Below, piece by piece: positions 44,683 through 56,478 of a stretch of DNA of 64,000 bases. The notes below the pieces were generated by a model. That model saw only the letters and a list, made by a program, of their open reading frames with translations. It made no database searches and was not told where the DNA came from. Both the position numbers and the translations under genes were made by a program. The stretch covers positions 7,936,001 to 8,000,000 of the forward strand of contig JBANAY010000004.1 of assembly GCA_037952775.1 (NCBI GenBank). The letters are read 5' to 3'. Position 1 is the stretch's first letter. The number at the start of each line of letters is the position of its first letter. This DNA is from Clonostachys chloroleuca (taxonomy: Eukaryota > Ascomycota > Sordariomycetes > Hypocreales > Bionectriaceae).

Positions 44683-46377
44683 TTACTGAACACCTATCCT
44701 CTTGACCAATGTTCTCGCGAGAGATAGATCGAAAAGTGAACCTCAGGTTCACTCTCTATAGACTAAGATATATCGTTCAATCAAAATAGAGCAAATCTAT
44801 TTCTCTAGTATCTGGTGACTTGGGGAAAATATGGATTGAGATAATGCGCTTAAGTCAGAATCATCAAATGATGATGAGCTTTAAGAGGTAGTGGCCTCCC
44901 ACTCTTCGTTTATGCGAATTCAAGCCGTTTTTACCTAACCTATGCTTTGTGAGAGTTTGGGTAAAAACAATCAAAATAAGGATAGAAGATGCAGTAGAAG
45001 GCTAGGCGGCTTTCTTTTTAATTTAATTCATCTATATTACCCTTTTCAAGTGCCTGCTTCTCTTCCCGAATTCAACAAATCAATCGACAGGCCAGTCCCC
45101 GCATAGCTTTCGAATTTACAGTAAATCCCTCTCTTATTTGTGTGGGTTTCGCCCGGGCCCGATCACCTACTTCACCGGGCATGGGTGGATGAGTTACTGT
45201 GTGATGCTATGCCGTTATGTTCCTGCCTGTATTTTGCTTAGTTAAGTCTTTGTTTTCAATGTGCTGGAGTATATCTCTAGGCCCTGGGCACTGGGAAGCG
45301 ACATCATTAGACACTTCTTTCTCTGTTAGCTGTCCGGCTTGCCAGGACAAAAACATCGGACCAACAAGTTTTTCTCACAACTAACCCGGCATGGATCTTC
45401 GTTGTCAGCTACCCAGGGGATTCCCCGCGTTTATGCGGCACCTCAAGTGGCCAGAATCGGCAATAGAAATCGGCACCACAGCAACAGGCAATCTTCCTGA
45501 AGGTGGGGGAGCGGCCAGGTACCGAAAAAGACAAGGGGCGTGGAGCCAGAATCGGTAGTATAAGTCGGCACTATGGGAGGCAACTGCATGCACAACCCCT
45601 TTCGACGCAAAAGAACTTTCATTCTATTTTAAACGAAGGAACTAATCCCCAACCTGATCTGATAGGGGTGGGGACAAAGTCCCATCCGTTTCGCCCCCAC
45701 AAGGTCAGTGAACGCATGCATGGTGGCGGTTGGTAATTCTCTGAAACAGCGGTCGTCAAGGTGATAGCAACACCTACCAGACCTTTATTTACATCTCATT
45801 TGAAACCGGGGGAAATCTTCAATCGAGTGATGGTAACATTTTCTGCAGGCGGGTGGCTGGGAGATTAATGCTGGTGTGTGACCAGAACAAGGCTGCGACA
45901 GGTGAGATGACACAAGAACCAGTGAATTGCGCCACAACGCAGGTCGCCAAAAGCAGAAATGAGCTGATGCTGTTGGTTAGTAACGGAGCAGATGTCTGCC
46001 CAATCACATTTGCTCATGTCAAGCCTTGACGTTACTGTTCCCCCTTATCTCGTCACCTTTCATCTTCTCTCTCCTCTCAACATCCCGGCCAGGCCTCCAT
46101 TACACGCATTGCCAAGCACGCATTTGGCCTAGCACAGTGAGCTGAGTTCGACACGAAAAGCTAGCTATGCAGGTTTCTGAGCTGGGCAGGGTTGTGAGAT
46201 TTGTTGGTTCTAAGGCTTCTGCGGCCGTTTCCTGGTCTCAAGGGGACTGTAAATATAAAAAGCCCGCAGGCGCCCATATCTGTGCCGCTTTGGTTTCGGG
46301 GGGGAATATCAGTTATCTGACCCTCCATGGGAAGCGCCAGTTTCTGCCTTCAATGCACCATTTCCTCTGCCTATATC
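44683..46377. other. Intergenic region
   Basis: No supportable gene in 1.7 kb. It contains the promoter of the following gene at its right end. Confidence 0.5.
46254..46260 (+). promoter_or_regulatory. TATA box of the 46378 gene
   Basis: TATAAAA lies 118 bases before the ATG at 46378 and 67 before the in-frame ATG at 46327. Either start is compatible with it. Confidence 0.45.
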
Positions 46378-48524
46378 ATGGAGAGCCCACCCAAAGATTC
46401 TGATCAGAACCATATACTAGAATCGTTGAATGCCACCTGGGGTGAAGTTGCCAAGTTCCTCAGCAGCGCCAAGTCACCGAAACTACTCCACAAAGAGGAG
46501 ACCGAAAAGCAATGCCATTCCTTCCTTGAAAAAATGCAAGCTTTTCAACAGCTTCCCGGCCAAAACGATTATGCAGAACTCAGAAAAGCCGTCGAGATCG
46601 GCATACGGTGGAAGGACTGCTATGACCAACGCAGCAAAGATGTGTTGGCGAGAGAGCATGCCCGGTATATGAGCGATTTGATTCACAGATGTAAACAATC
46701 TTTCGAAAGGACTTTTGCTGAACTTGAAGCCTGCTACCGACACCCAATTCCTCCACAAGACTCGGCCGAGAGCGAGCAGCCACCTGCCCCGGAAACACAA
46801 AGCCGCAGCGAAGTACATCACGGTTCGGAGCGTTTAGATAACGAATCCGGCACATGTGCTCCTACTCCTAGGCCAAGCCAATCACCTATGTCGAATAAAC
46901 GGAGATTTGTCACCGCGCTAGACGAACCCCCAACACCGATCACGGGCCCTACCATCGACTTCCAAGAGGTGTATCAGGGTGGCAACGGCATCACAAGATA
47001 TACAATAATTGATTTCGCGCACACTCTTTCAGCCAACCCAACTGTCAGTGGCCAGTGGTGGATATTGCGATGTGTCAAATGCGGCTGGCACGGAGTGAAC
47101 CAGAGAACCCGGACCTTATACGACGGCTCGCGTCATGCCGCGAATTGTTTTCCCCAGTTCCAAATAACTGACCACGCCTCGGTAGTCGATGCGCTTGGAG
47201 TTCTCGTCCTTAACTGCGATCGGGGCCTCTTCTCGAAAAACAATGATGATGTCAAGAAAGCGCTTATCGACGGGTCCTATGAGCCAGCTTATCGAAATAG
47301 GAACAAAAGGACGAAGCTCGTGAAAGTGCCGGTACCACAAAGGAAATCAAATGAGCCCCCGATAATAACTGACCCAAAAGTCGGGATGCTTTATCTGGCT
47401 CATCAGCGGGGTGGTCTCGTATTTGGGGCTATCGTCCTTCCATTGGGGGATTTTCGTACTCGCGTGGGTATTCGAGGTAGCATATATGACCCAGAATCGT
47501 TCAAAGCTCTACCGGATTGTTACCGCTTCCATACGGGCCAGAGGAAGTTCTCCTGGGCAGAGGGATACGAAGATGACGGTGGGAATGTCACGATGCGACA
47601 ATTTCCGGTTTACTACTTCGATGGTCCCAGTGTTGATATGGGGCATGTGCGATGGATCTCTGCTGACGACCTTGAGCCCTTCGATGTTACTAAAGTCGCT
47701 GCTGGGTACGAAAAGCCTATTGAGGAGTATACTATGTTCTGCCAGTGTAACAACGGTATTAAACCTTTTAGCTATGGTACGTATGTTCAATTCGCACGAT
47801 CTATCACTACGGTTGAAGCGATGATCCTAATACACTCATGAGGGCAGAACTTTCAAAAGAAGTATGGCCATCAGTTAACTCCGACCATGGACAGAGTTCT
47901 GAAGCTGCCAATGGAGAACAAGAGAGCAACCGTCCAACTCAACCGACGTCAGAGTCTCCCATTGTCATCGAGGACGACGAGGCTTTGAGTAACGGGCCTG
48001 ATACCTCGAGACCTGAGGAGGAACAGATTCCTTTCGTCTCTATTTCTAGCACTCAGGCACATGTGCATCCACCAAATCTGGAGTCACACAACCAAGTTGA
48101 TGGCGAAGCCAATAGCTCAGATATTTCAGCTCCGAACACCTCGAATTCAGAGAGATTTCCAAGCCCTCAATTTTACATACCACCGGAAATGGATATGAAC
48201 GAAGCAGTCTATCAACAGGAGCAAACAGTGTCGCAAAAGGGAAAAGCTCCAGAAGCATTCATGGACCTTGGAGGCTATACTTCAGCTACTGCTTCTCCCG
48301 TCGCCAATCGACCAGCGGCAGCTACGATGCAAGTAATTAAGATCGAAAATGGCCAAGGAGAGAATGTTAATTCTATGAGCTACAGTATACCTTCACCTAC
48401 CAGAAGCGGGCCAACTGTCCAGGGACACGACGTCGACTCGAGACATTCCCACTATCAGTTTGCCGCGGAGAGTCCTCAATTCTCCATTCCCGAATCAGCA
48501 TTTTCCACTATTCATGGTTTATAG
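46378..48524 (+). CDS. Unrecognised protein with probable zinc-binding core and disordered tail
   Basis: Two exons (46378-47776 and 47848-48524, GTACGT donor) encode 691 residues. I do not know the family by name. Residues 1-115 are helical and charged. A Pro/Ser-rich linker leads to a core around WWILRCVKCGWHG, followed about 16 residues later by HAANC, which together offer a Cys-x2-Cys...His-x3-Cys zinc site. A second conserved-looking block (RQFPVYYFDG, HVRWISADDLEPFD) resembles a small beta-barrel or reader-like module. The last 220 residues, mostly in exon 2, are Ser/Pro/Gln-rich and acidic, with PIVIEDDEAL resembling a SUMO-interacting stretch. These features suggest a nuclear or chromatin-associated protein, which is inference. 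I chose Met at 46378 because the 17 residues from the upstream in-frame ATG look unlike the rest. Confidence 0.75.
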
Positions 48525-49015
48525 ACCATAATTTGACAGTAAAATGTTAAAGGGAAAAGGGAAAAGATAAAAGAAAGAAAAAAAGGAGGTCTGATGTGTG
48601 TGGTAATAGTTTGGGCGTACACGAAAGGTTATCAACGTTGTATTTCCGTACTCAATATATTGCGAATCTATGACTAGCTAGCGTTCAATGGAACCAAGCT
48701 CATGAAATAATCCACAAATACCCTCCCCACTCGTGGAATTGAAACAAAATCAGTAGAAGCATTGAGAAAGTCGTACTCTCAGTCAAGCAGAAGAGGTTTG
48801 GTCTCGACTAAACGACAATAAGTTAATATAAGCCCGGCAGGTCGTGTGCTGGCTGATTTTCGCTTCTTTGCAGCTGTTATATTTGGGTTGATACAACTAG
48901 GTCCTATCGCTGAGTTTTAGGTTCCACATCAGGTAGCCTCCGTATTAGACTTAATCTTTGAGTACAGCCAACAAATCATACCGTTATCTATAATTCCAGC
49001 AGCCTGAACAACGAA
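48525..49015. other. Convergent intergenic region
   Basis: The 3' ends of the 46378 gene (+) and the hydrolase gene (-) face each other here. A purine-rich stretch (about 48545-48590) follows the first stop codon. No gene is seen. Confidence 0.45.
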
Positions 49016-50014
49016 TTAGAGGCTGTGGGATTCACTTCGACGAGTTCTCATCTGGTCTCCTAGAAATTCCCACAAAGCCTTGCGCATAGCCGGGTCTTCG
49101 GAGTCATGAGCTACTCCGGGGACAATTGTTAGCAGTGAATCCACCCCGGCTTCAGTCCACGTATCGCGCAGCTTCTTCACCGTGTCAAGCCTGGACTCGT
49201 TCATGGGTGGTAAGTCGTCCGCGCTGCCCATCACTTCCTCTAGCCATTCCCAAAACTTTGAGCTCCCGTGGATCTCGGTGTCTTTCTCGCCAACGACAAA
49301 TTGCAGAGAAACCTCGTTCAAGCTTGTCATGTTGACGGTGGTATTGAATATCTCTCCCACATTCGAAACTCCTTGAGGCCAGGACTTGCTCTTATCAGGA
49401 TACGTCACTCGACCCGGGGCTCCAATACTGGCCGCAGCAACTCGATCAGGGTGAAGATAGAGGAATCTATGGGCGAATTGACCTCCACCTGAAAACCCAG
49501 ACAAATAGATGCGCGTGGTGTCAATGCCGGGCCAGCGGTACGCAACCTCGTCGAGGATGTTCAGGAGTTCAAGGTCAGATCGAAGGCTGTCCGTGTGAAG
49601 GACCTTGAATGAACTTATATCATTAGGTCCCTCTATTCCTGCTGGAAAGAGTGGTGACAAGACCGCAAAGCCTATCTCATCCGCAAATTTGGGCAGCTGG
49701 TCGTCTACCTGGAGAGCGGTCATACGACGGCTTGTTCCGTGGATATTGACAAGAAGTGGCAGCTTTTCTTGGGTTGAATTTGACAACTCATTGTAGTGAT
49801 CTTTGGGTACATATACTCCATAAGATACTCGAGGATCAGATCTGGACTGGATGATTGGGAAACCCCCGAGAAGGAATACATATTCGAGGTATTCTGCGGG
49901 CACATTGGATGTTGTTAAGGCGCCCTCCATCCCCGGGGGAATCGACGCCAATGTTATTGAACTGAGAAAAACAAGACTTATAGTAATATTAAGCCTCATG
50001 ATGCCTGATTTCAT
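49016..50014 (-). CDS. Secreted alpha/beta hydrolase (PHB-depolymerase/esterase-like)
   Basis: An intronless frame of 332 residues. A signal peptide is evident: MRLNITISLVFLSSITLA from the second Met, likely the real start. The serine-hydrolase triad can be placed: the nucleophile in GFSGGG (Ser175), Asp245 in VGEKD, and His in GVAHDSED near residue 309. The oxyanion-hole region is LLVNIHGTSR. The arrangement is that of the polyhydroxybutyrate depolymerase and feruloyl-esterase-related alpha/beta hydrolases. Three or more N-x-S/T sites (NSTQ, NTTV, NMTS) fit passage through the secretory pathway. It probably hydrolyses an ester of an extracellular polymer or small molecule; the substrate is not determined. 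A TATA box lies upstream at 50091-50097. Confidence 0.83.
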   Translation of the reverse strand: MKSGIMRLNITISLVFLSSITLASIPPGMEGALTTSNVPAEYLEYVFLLGGFPIIQSRSDPRVSYGVYVPKDHYNELSNSTQEKLPLLVNIHGTSRRMTALQVDDQLPKFADEIGFAVLSPLFPAGIEGPNDISSFKVLHTDSLRSDLELLNILDEVAYRWPGIDTTRIYLSGFSGGGQFAHRFLYLHPDRVAAASIGAPGRVTYPDKSKSWPQGVSNVGEIFNTTVNMTSLNEVSLQFVVGEKDTEIHGSSKFWEWLEEVMGSADDLPPMNESRLDTVKKLRDTWTEAGVDSLLTIVPGVAHDSEDPAMRKALWEFLGDQMRTRRSESHSL

Positions 50015-50858
50015 ATTTATGCTGACCGAGAAAAATAACCAGTGGGGAAATGTTGAAGCTAAGGAATGGGGGTTGAGGTAGGGCGTGGTTATTTATACAT
50101 ATGTTCTCGCCAGTAAGGTACGTCTGCTTTTCTGGTTACGGATTAGAGTGCATTATGCATCTGGAAGGTGGGATATGGGTCAATCGGTTATTGGTTAGAT
50201 ACCCTCAATTTTCCTTGCTTGAGTGAGCAATCTCCTCACCAACCAAAGCCGAACTGATGATGTACCCTGGTAATTCAATCTATCCTCGATCCTTAGAATG
50301 GCCGTAACAGTGGATTATCTGAGATGATCAGCAATGTAGCGTATCAAGATTGTCAGCCGGCAGGGTCTTACGGACTTTGAAGCCACTCATTAAAGCCCGG
50401 CGGGCTTTTCACATACAGCACTATATATTAACAAATTCATGGGCCAATCATGTGGCCATCGGAAATTGCCTGTCCGGCTGCGCTTTCCCATTGGTTGAAA
50501 TGCCAAGATAGGGTTGACGTATTGGTCAAAACCAGCCAATGTTATGAGGAAAGAAGGAGTTCTCGATTCGGAGGATGTACGCAGGCCACGACCGCTAAAC
50601 ATGGCTTAACACAAACAAGTTTACCACATAAGGAAGTACTAACTATTCTTACTACTGCTGAGAAACCGTTGTTTAAATTAGCACTTTGTTTGACTTCATT
50701 AACTTTTGAGCTGGCAGGTAAAAGGCTCTGTTGTCTACCTGCTATATTTCTCCGACCCAATATATAGACTTAACTACTTTTATTCAGTCCCTGAGAGAGA
50801 AACCCCGTTTAGAGGCAAATCAAGAGCCGAAAGAGGAGGGAAAAGATAGTTTCTAGCC
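50015..50858. other. Intergenic region
   Basis: This holds the hydrolase promoter on the minus strand and the 3' flank of the small minus-strand gene. No other gene is visible. Confidence 0.5.
50091..50097 (-). promoter_or_regulatory. TATA box of the secreted hydrolase gene
   Basis: On the minus strand this reads TATAAAT, 77 bases upstream of the annotated first codon. Confidence 0.45.
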
Positions 50859-51053
50859 CTAGGCAGCAGCACCGCTACCACTGTCTCCACGTCTGCGATT
50901 CTGGGCTTCTCCCCCAGCTTTTTTCATCGCCTCGTCCATCTCTACTTTCTTTCGAGACTCTTCACGCTTCCTTCGAGCTTCATCAGCTGCCTTGCGCATG
51001 CGCTCTTCTTCCTCTGAGATAGGGATCTTGAGGAAGCTGCCACTATCGGTCAT
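50859..51053 (-). CDS. Small highly charged coiled-coil protein, 64 residues
   Basis: Encodes 64 residues starting MTDSGSFLKIPISEEEERMR. After the hydrophobic patch FLKIPI comes a continuous Arg/Lys/Glu/Ala-rich helix (about residues 13-48) that would form a single charged alpha-helix or coiled coil, then a Gly/Ser/Arg tail. The biased but orderly composition and the ATG context suggest a real gene despite its size. I do not recognise the family and suggest no function. A second small frame, 51500-51661, starts divergently about 450 bases away. Confidence 0.55.
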   Translation of the reverse strand: MTDSGSFLKIPISEEEERMRKAADEARRKREESRKKVEMDEAMKKAGGEAQNRRRGDSGSGAAA

Positions 51054-51499
51054 GTTGAACTGGAGTTGTAAAGCGAAATGGTAGAGAAATGATTACTAGG
51101 ACAAGAGCATACGCTGAGGATACTCTAAGAGTGCATGCCACTGGTTTGAAAAGCTGATGGTGGTGCTGAGCGTTCTTCAGTCATGAACAATGTAGTTTCT
51201 TGGAGGGGAGAGGAAGGCTGCAGATGCAGATATAGTCAGGAGCTGGGCACTGCTTCACGAGCTCTGCAATTTCAATTGGTCACACTGCTGTCTATTCACC
51301 ACATCCTCCGGGCTTTCGTTTGTCTTATTTGTCGCCCTTCACAAAGCCTTCAGCCTGCAGTTTTAGAGGGCATACGTCACAACAAAGGCCGAAACTAGAT
51401 ATACAGGCCGCAAAAAGTCAGTCCTTAGTGCTTAGACAAACAGTTCATCTCAGCCAAGATCATTCCTGCCTCAGTATACTTTATCTATCCTCTCCTTAA
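51054..51499. other. Divergent gap between two small genes
   Basis: A possible shared promoter region for the small genes at 50859-51053 (-) and 51500-51661 (+). I see no gene in it with support. Confidence 0.35.
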
Positions 51500-51661
51500 A
51501 TGGCCCAACAAAATAGCTTGAAAGGCTTGCATGTTGACGAATCTTTAGACCAACGTCTTCAAGGTGTATTGGCTGACATTAACTTTAGTCAAACGTTTGC
51601 CGACGAGCTCCCAGCTCCCGAGCAAATTGTTGTGAGCTACTCGGCCATATCCTATCACTGA
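51500..51661 (+). CDS. Possible very small protein, 53 residues
   Basis: ATG in good context (TTAAATGGCC) opens a 53-codon frame beginning MAQQNSLKGLHVDESLDQRL and ending in SYSAISYH before TGA at 51659-51661. The residues are mixed and soluble-protein-like, with an amphipathic stretch (LDQRLQGVLADINF). A GTGAGC within the last codons, a nearby CTGAC-like branch and an AG could form a short intron that would change the last few residues. The evidence is only codon-like composition and its position divergent from another small gene. Confidence 0.35.
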   Translation: MAQQNSLKGLHVDESLDQRLQGVLADINFSQTFADELPAPEQIVVSYSAISYH

Positions 51662-53037
51662 ACCTAAGATGTGACAATCTTGGATGAACACATTCACGTG
51701 GGGCAGGTTTGATCTCGTTTTACACGCTGTGGGACTATCTATTAGTATACGCTCGTATTGTTTATTGGGAGATTGTATACATCATAGGGTTACCTGTATG
51801 CACAAACCAAAGTAGTGATTATATTAATGGAGGGGAGATTTGCTTACTATTCAGAACTGTGATAGGAAGACATTCTGGGGAACTTAATTCATTCACCAGC
51901 CTGAAGAAATTTTGCCGGCCACACCGAGAGTGAGAAACACGCTGTGATAGAAGCAAGGCGAATGATGCGCATAAATGTGGTGCGGCGAAGAGATCAAGAC
52001 AATTATATTACAATTATGATGTTAGGATTTTGCTATCGAAACACCCCGTCCAGCTCAACCGCCTCTGTGCACACTAAGAGCCACTTTTATATAGCAGTAA
52101 AGAAGGAATTAAACTCTACAAAAGTTATTCCCTATAGATACAGGTATTATAGTTAACTATATCTTTTCTTTTAGGCAAGAATAGCCTAATAGGATGTAAT
52201 ATCGATAATTATGTGGTTTTTTCTTCGCATTTTTACAGCGCCCTGAGGCCCCCTGAAATCATGGCCCTAGCGCTTAGAGTGTTGGTTGACTAGCCGGACG
52301 TGGATGGTTCGATGGCAAAATCCTGTTGCCCAGTTGTTGGGTGCACGACTTAAGCTGTTAGGGAGCGGCACGGATGAACCTCCAGCCGTGTTTCGGTGGC
52401 CAGACTTATTGCCTACCCTAGACCTCTTCCCTTTTGCGCATTTCGCTGGTTTCTTACTGGGTCTAATGAATGAATAGTCCTATATTATTGTTTTTATTCT
52501 TGACTTTTAAACTCATGAAGTCCGTTGATACGAATGACTCGAAGTTTGGTGTTGAGATAAAAGGGTTCACATCTGTTTTATTCAAACATTACCGGTGGTG
52601 AATTCAAAAGGATCCATTAGCTTTGTGTAAAATACAGAATGGTTTCAGCCGCTCTTTTAGCCAAAGGGCGCCCCTCTACGAAATTAACCAAACGATTCTG
52701 CAATGGAACATACAGCCCAATTCACGGAGACTCGCCTTTCAATTTCACTTTTGGTAAGGCTTGTCTACCAGCATTTGGCTATCTGGCCCGTTGCCTCTTA
52801 TCAGCATTTTCCATCAACGTTATCAGCACGTGCCCCGAAACGCGTTGGGCTGTGGGGCCTGGGACCGAGTTTTAGTGGTCGAGCAAAAATACCCACTAAC
52901 CCACAGGGGTTGGCAAATCAGTCTGTCGGTGTGCGCAATCCCTCAGTTCCCTGACTATTGAGATCTGAATTCCAGTCCTAAGCTTCGACCCCCGCCAATT
53001 TCTGTCTACTTACCAAGGGGACGCCTAATTCTACGCG
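51662..53037. other. AT-rich intergenic region
   Basis: No supportable gene. The part around 51700-52220 is AT-rich. Short frames near 52639-52961 on the plus strand overlap the presumed promoter of the next gene and show no motif. Confidence 0.5.
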
Positions 53038-54352
53038 ATGGAGACTGCCTCTTATCTCGTCATTGGCGGATGTGGCCACCAGGGCGCCCACATCGTGAGG
53101 GTCCTCCTCGAAAAGTATCCCAAGGCAAAGGTCGCTGTCATGAGCAGGAACCCAAACGTGAACACGTTCCCGGGAGCACAGTATCTGTAAGTGCCTACCT
53201 AGGATACGACGACTTCTGTTCTGTGGGTGTACTCACCAGTAATTCGTGATAGGAAGGGCGATGTGACGTCCTCTGACGATCTCAAACGCGTCTTTGGCAT
53301 CTGCAAGCCCCTGGTTGTGTTCCACACTGCAGCATTGATCGTGGCGTTCAGAAAGAAACAGCCAGACTCGTTGATTCAGGCCGTCAATGTCGATGGAACT
53401 CTCAAGGTTATTGAAACCTGCAAAAGCTTTGGGGTGAAGGCACTCGTGTACACAAGCAGCACGTCGGTTATGCACATAGACCAATCCAAGCCCATGACGG
53501 ATGCTCTGGAATCGGGTCCAGAAGTCAACGAAGACTCCAAAACAAATTCATACAACAAGTCCAAGGTAGACATCTCCGTTTCCATAACTCGATCGTCCCG
53601 CTCATCTGGATCTAGGCTGAGGCAGACCGCATAATTCGTGCTGCTAATGAGGATAACGGCCTGAGGACTTGTTCTCTGAGGGTCGCCGCGATTTACGGAG
53701 AGTTTGACACAGAGCAGCTCCCGGGATATCTCAACGTTCTCAAGTCAAATCAACACTGGATGCAAATCGGAAAGGGCGAGAACAGGATATCTGTAGCATG
53801 TGAGTCTCCGGCCTAGACCTTCACCCAAGACAAAGCTGTTCTCATGGAAAGCTCTTTATCTTGACTACAGTTAGCTAACATCTTACTTAGATTCAGGAAA
53901 CGTAGCACACGCCCACATCCTTGCAGCGGAGAAGCTTCTTGCCGGAGCTGAGGGCGTGGCTGGTGAGGCTATCACTATCAGTGATGGGTCTCCTAAGTTC
54001 TGGGAGCATGGGCGTGCAGTATATCGTGCCGCTGGGACTGACGTCAAGCCAAACCAGATTATCCGAATCCCCTACGGTCTCATCATTATTGTTGCCCTGT
54101 TCGAGGAGTTCCTTGCCTGGGCCATTGGAAGACACCCGACGCTGACGCGCGAGTCAATCCTTTTCTCTGTCAACGACTACACGGCTAAGAATGACAAGGC
54201 CAGGAAAGTGTTGGGCTATAATCCTCCTGTAGGCTATGAGGAGAGCCTGGAGAGGAGTGTCAAGGTGAGTGATGAACTCCAGTTAAATTCTCCGAGGTTT
54301 TTCTGACTTGAAGTAGTGGTGTCTGGAGAACATCGAAGGACTTAAGAAGTAG
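53038..54352 (+). CDS. 3-beta-HSD / Erg26-like NAD(P)-dependent dehydrogenase
   Basis: Five exons (53038-53186, 53253-53565, 53616-53799, 53891-54264, 54317-54352) join to 351 residues. The protein is an extended short-chain dehydrogenase of the 3-beta-hydroxysteroid dehydrogenase/isomerase group (PF01073). The dinucleotide-binding glycines are in VIGGCGHQG, the catalytic Ser is in VYTSSTSV, and the YxxxK is YNKSK (Tyr150, Lys154), whose Lys codon closes exon 2. TAALI and SLRVAAIYGEFD are typical family segments. Relatives oxidise sterol-4-alpha-carboxylates (Erg26) or reduce small carbonyl compounds. It is shorter at the C-terminus than many Erg26 proteins, so a secondary-metabolism or detoxification role is equally possible. 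The terminal exon is only 36 bases; without that splice the protein would end 13 residues later in unlike sequence. Confidence 0.88.
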
Positions 54353-55369
54353 CCCGCGGTTGCCTATTGGGAGGATGTGTGGGGGGTTTGAACACTGGGG
54401 TCTGTATCATTTAGAGGTTTAGACTGATAGATCACGGTGTAACTCATAGTTTTTCTCCGAAATGACGACAATGCGAACTGGCTGAGACTTGGGGCTCAGC
54501 CTTGTGAAGCTGGTTGTTGAGTCGGTGTTTTTGTTGACCCGATACACAGTGCTTTGTCATTTAATGGGGGAGAATTGTGGAGAGCCGCTGGAAGATGCCG
54601 AGGCACTTCTATTTTCAGGGACTGCCGAAGTGGATATTTGGTTTACATCAGACGAAATGCTCTGCAGACTTTTCGTAGCAGGTGGCAAAGTAATTGTTAC
54701 TTCTGAAGATGCATGGAAATTCTTCGATGACCGGTGGCCCGTCTTGACTTACTGCTATCGAATACGCCCGATTCTGATAGGCAACAGGTCTGTTTCGGAG
54801 GCTGAACATGGCGTGCTCATAGCCTTGTAGCGGCAAACCAACCTTGAAGCGAACCTCGGCTCCTTGCTAGCGCTGAGATTAGGTGCTTATTCTGCTCAAA
54901 TTTAGCACGAAAGAGCATTACCCTTGAGCCTTGGCTGGTTGAGTTCACTGCCAGGAACATGTAGGAATTTTCTCCAGTGACGAGGACATGCCGCCACTAA
55001 CTTAGACAATGTATCCCGTATCCGGCACACTTTTTCCTTGTCCTCCCCATCTGCCGTCTCTGCCGCCGCGGTGAGCAGGCCCAATTGGTCATTTCTCCGA
55101 GACAAGGCCCTAGGGATGGATGTCATCACATCATCATGACAGGAGCCGCCCTGCTTAGAAATGCATTCCACTCGTCGTTCTGATCATCCAGCTGAACCCG
55201 CCATTCCGGAACTCCGTCTCCGTCTCCGTCTACGTATTTTATGGTTTGCTTGGTTACACGGCTGTTTCTACTATTTAATAAAGTCAATTACCTCACCACG
55301 TACATCACACACAAACAACCCCTCTCACTCTCACAATACCATCATCCTTTCCAGCATAATCACGCAATC
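54353..55369. other. Intergenic region
   Basis: No supportable gene. A short minus-strand frame (54902-55171) is open but motif-free. A CCGTCT-type short repeat (about 55206-55230) precedes the reductase leader. Confidence 0.45.
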
Positions 55370-56478
55370 ATGACTCAAAATAAAACCCTCATTTTCAAGA
55401 AGATCCCCACTGGCCTCCCAGTGGAGGGAGAGCACTTGGTGGTCGAGGATCGCCCCATTGATCTCACCAAGGCACCCGAAGGCGGCCTTGTCATCCAGAA
55501 CCTCTATGCCTCCTTCGACCCATATCTGCGCGGCAAGATGCGCGACCCTGCCGTCAAGTCCTACACCCCCGCCTTCGAGGTAGAGCACCCCATCGCCAAC
55601 AGCACCGTCGCCAAGGTCCTGAAGAGCGACACCCCTGACTTCCAGGAAGGCGACTTGATCAAGGCCTTTGTCCCCATCGCCGAGTACGCCCGCGTCGAGA
55701 AGGCCCATCTTGCCTTCGCCCGCAAGATAAGCAACCCCCACAACCTCGACCTCGGGCTGTTTCTCGGCCCCCTGGGCATGCCCGGGCTGACCGCCTGGTC
55801 GGGCTTGTACAAGATCGGAAAGCCCAAGAAGGGCGAGACCATCTTCATCAGCTCCGCGGCGGGCGCTGTTGGCCAGGTCGTGGGGCAGATCGCCAAGCAT
55901 GAGGGACTCCGCGTCATTGGCTCTGTGGGCTCAGATGAGAAGCTGGACTTCATCGTCAAGGAGCTTGGGTTTGATGCTGGCTTTAACTACAAGAAGGAGA
56001 AGCCTCATGATGCGCTGCCCCGGTTGGCACCTGATGGCATTGATATCTACTTTGAGAATGTCGGCGACGACCATCTCGAGGCTGCGCTTATCAGCTTGAA
56101 TACTTTTGGCAGAATCCCTGTCTGCGGAATGGTAAGCCTGAGCATTGATTGCATCACATACGTTAAGACGATCACTGAAACTAATACCCCGCGGTCTAGA
56201 TTTCCAACTATAATACACCCAGGGACCAGCAGCGAGGTGTCAAGGGTCTCTTCCAGATCGTCACCAAGCAGCTGACGCTACAGGGCTTCATCCAATCAAA
56301 CCCCGAGTACGGACCTGCTTATACACAGGAGCACCAGGAGAAGATGCAGCAATGGTTCAAGGAGGGTAGCGTCAAGGCTAAACTGCATACTACCGAGGGT
56401 ATCGACAAGGCCGCTCATGGCTTCATTGATATGCTGACCGGCGGGAACTTTGGCAAGGCAGTGCTAAAGCTCAACTGA
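55370..56478 (+). CDS. MDR-family NADPH-dependent enone reductase (zinc-independent)
   Basis: Exons 55370-56131 and 56200-56478 encode 346 residues. The layout is that of medium-chain reductases of the leukotriene B4 dehydrogenase/prostaglandin reductase type (PF16884 plus PF00107). ASFDPYLRGKM is the family's N-terminal motif. LGMPGLTAWSGLYKIG lies at the domain junction, and the NADPH-binding AAGAVGQVVGQIAK follows. FENVGDDHLEAAL and GRIPVCGM are typical of the C-terminal half. No structural or catalytic zinc cysteines are present. Such enzymes reduce the C=C bond of alpha,beta-unsaturated ketones and aldehydes, often for detoxification or tailoring. The ATG at 55370 (AATCATGAC) is chosen because it begins the conserved N-terminus; an in-frame ATG at 55241 would add 43 hydrophobic residues unlike the family. 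Confidence 0.9.

Noticed and set aside
54902..55171. An 89-residue minus-strand frame between the dehydrogenase and reductase genes.
   Set aside because: The composition is passable, but there is no domain or promoter, and it runs into the reductase promoter region; not enough to call.
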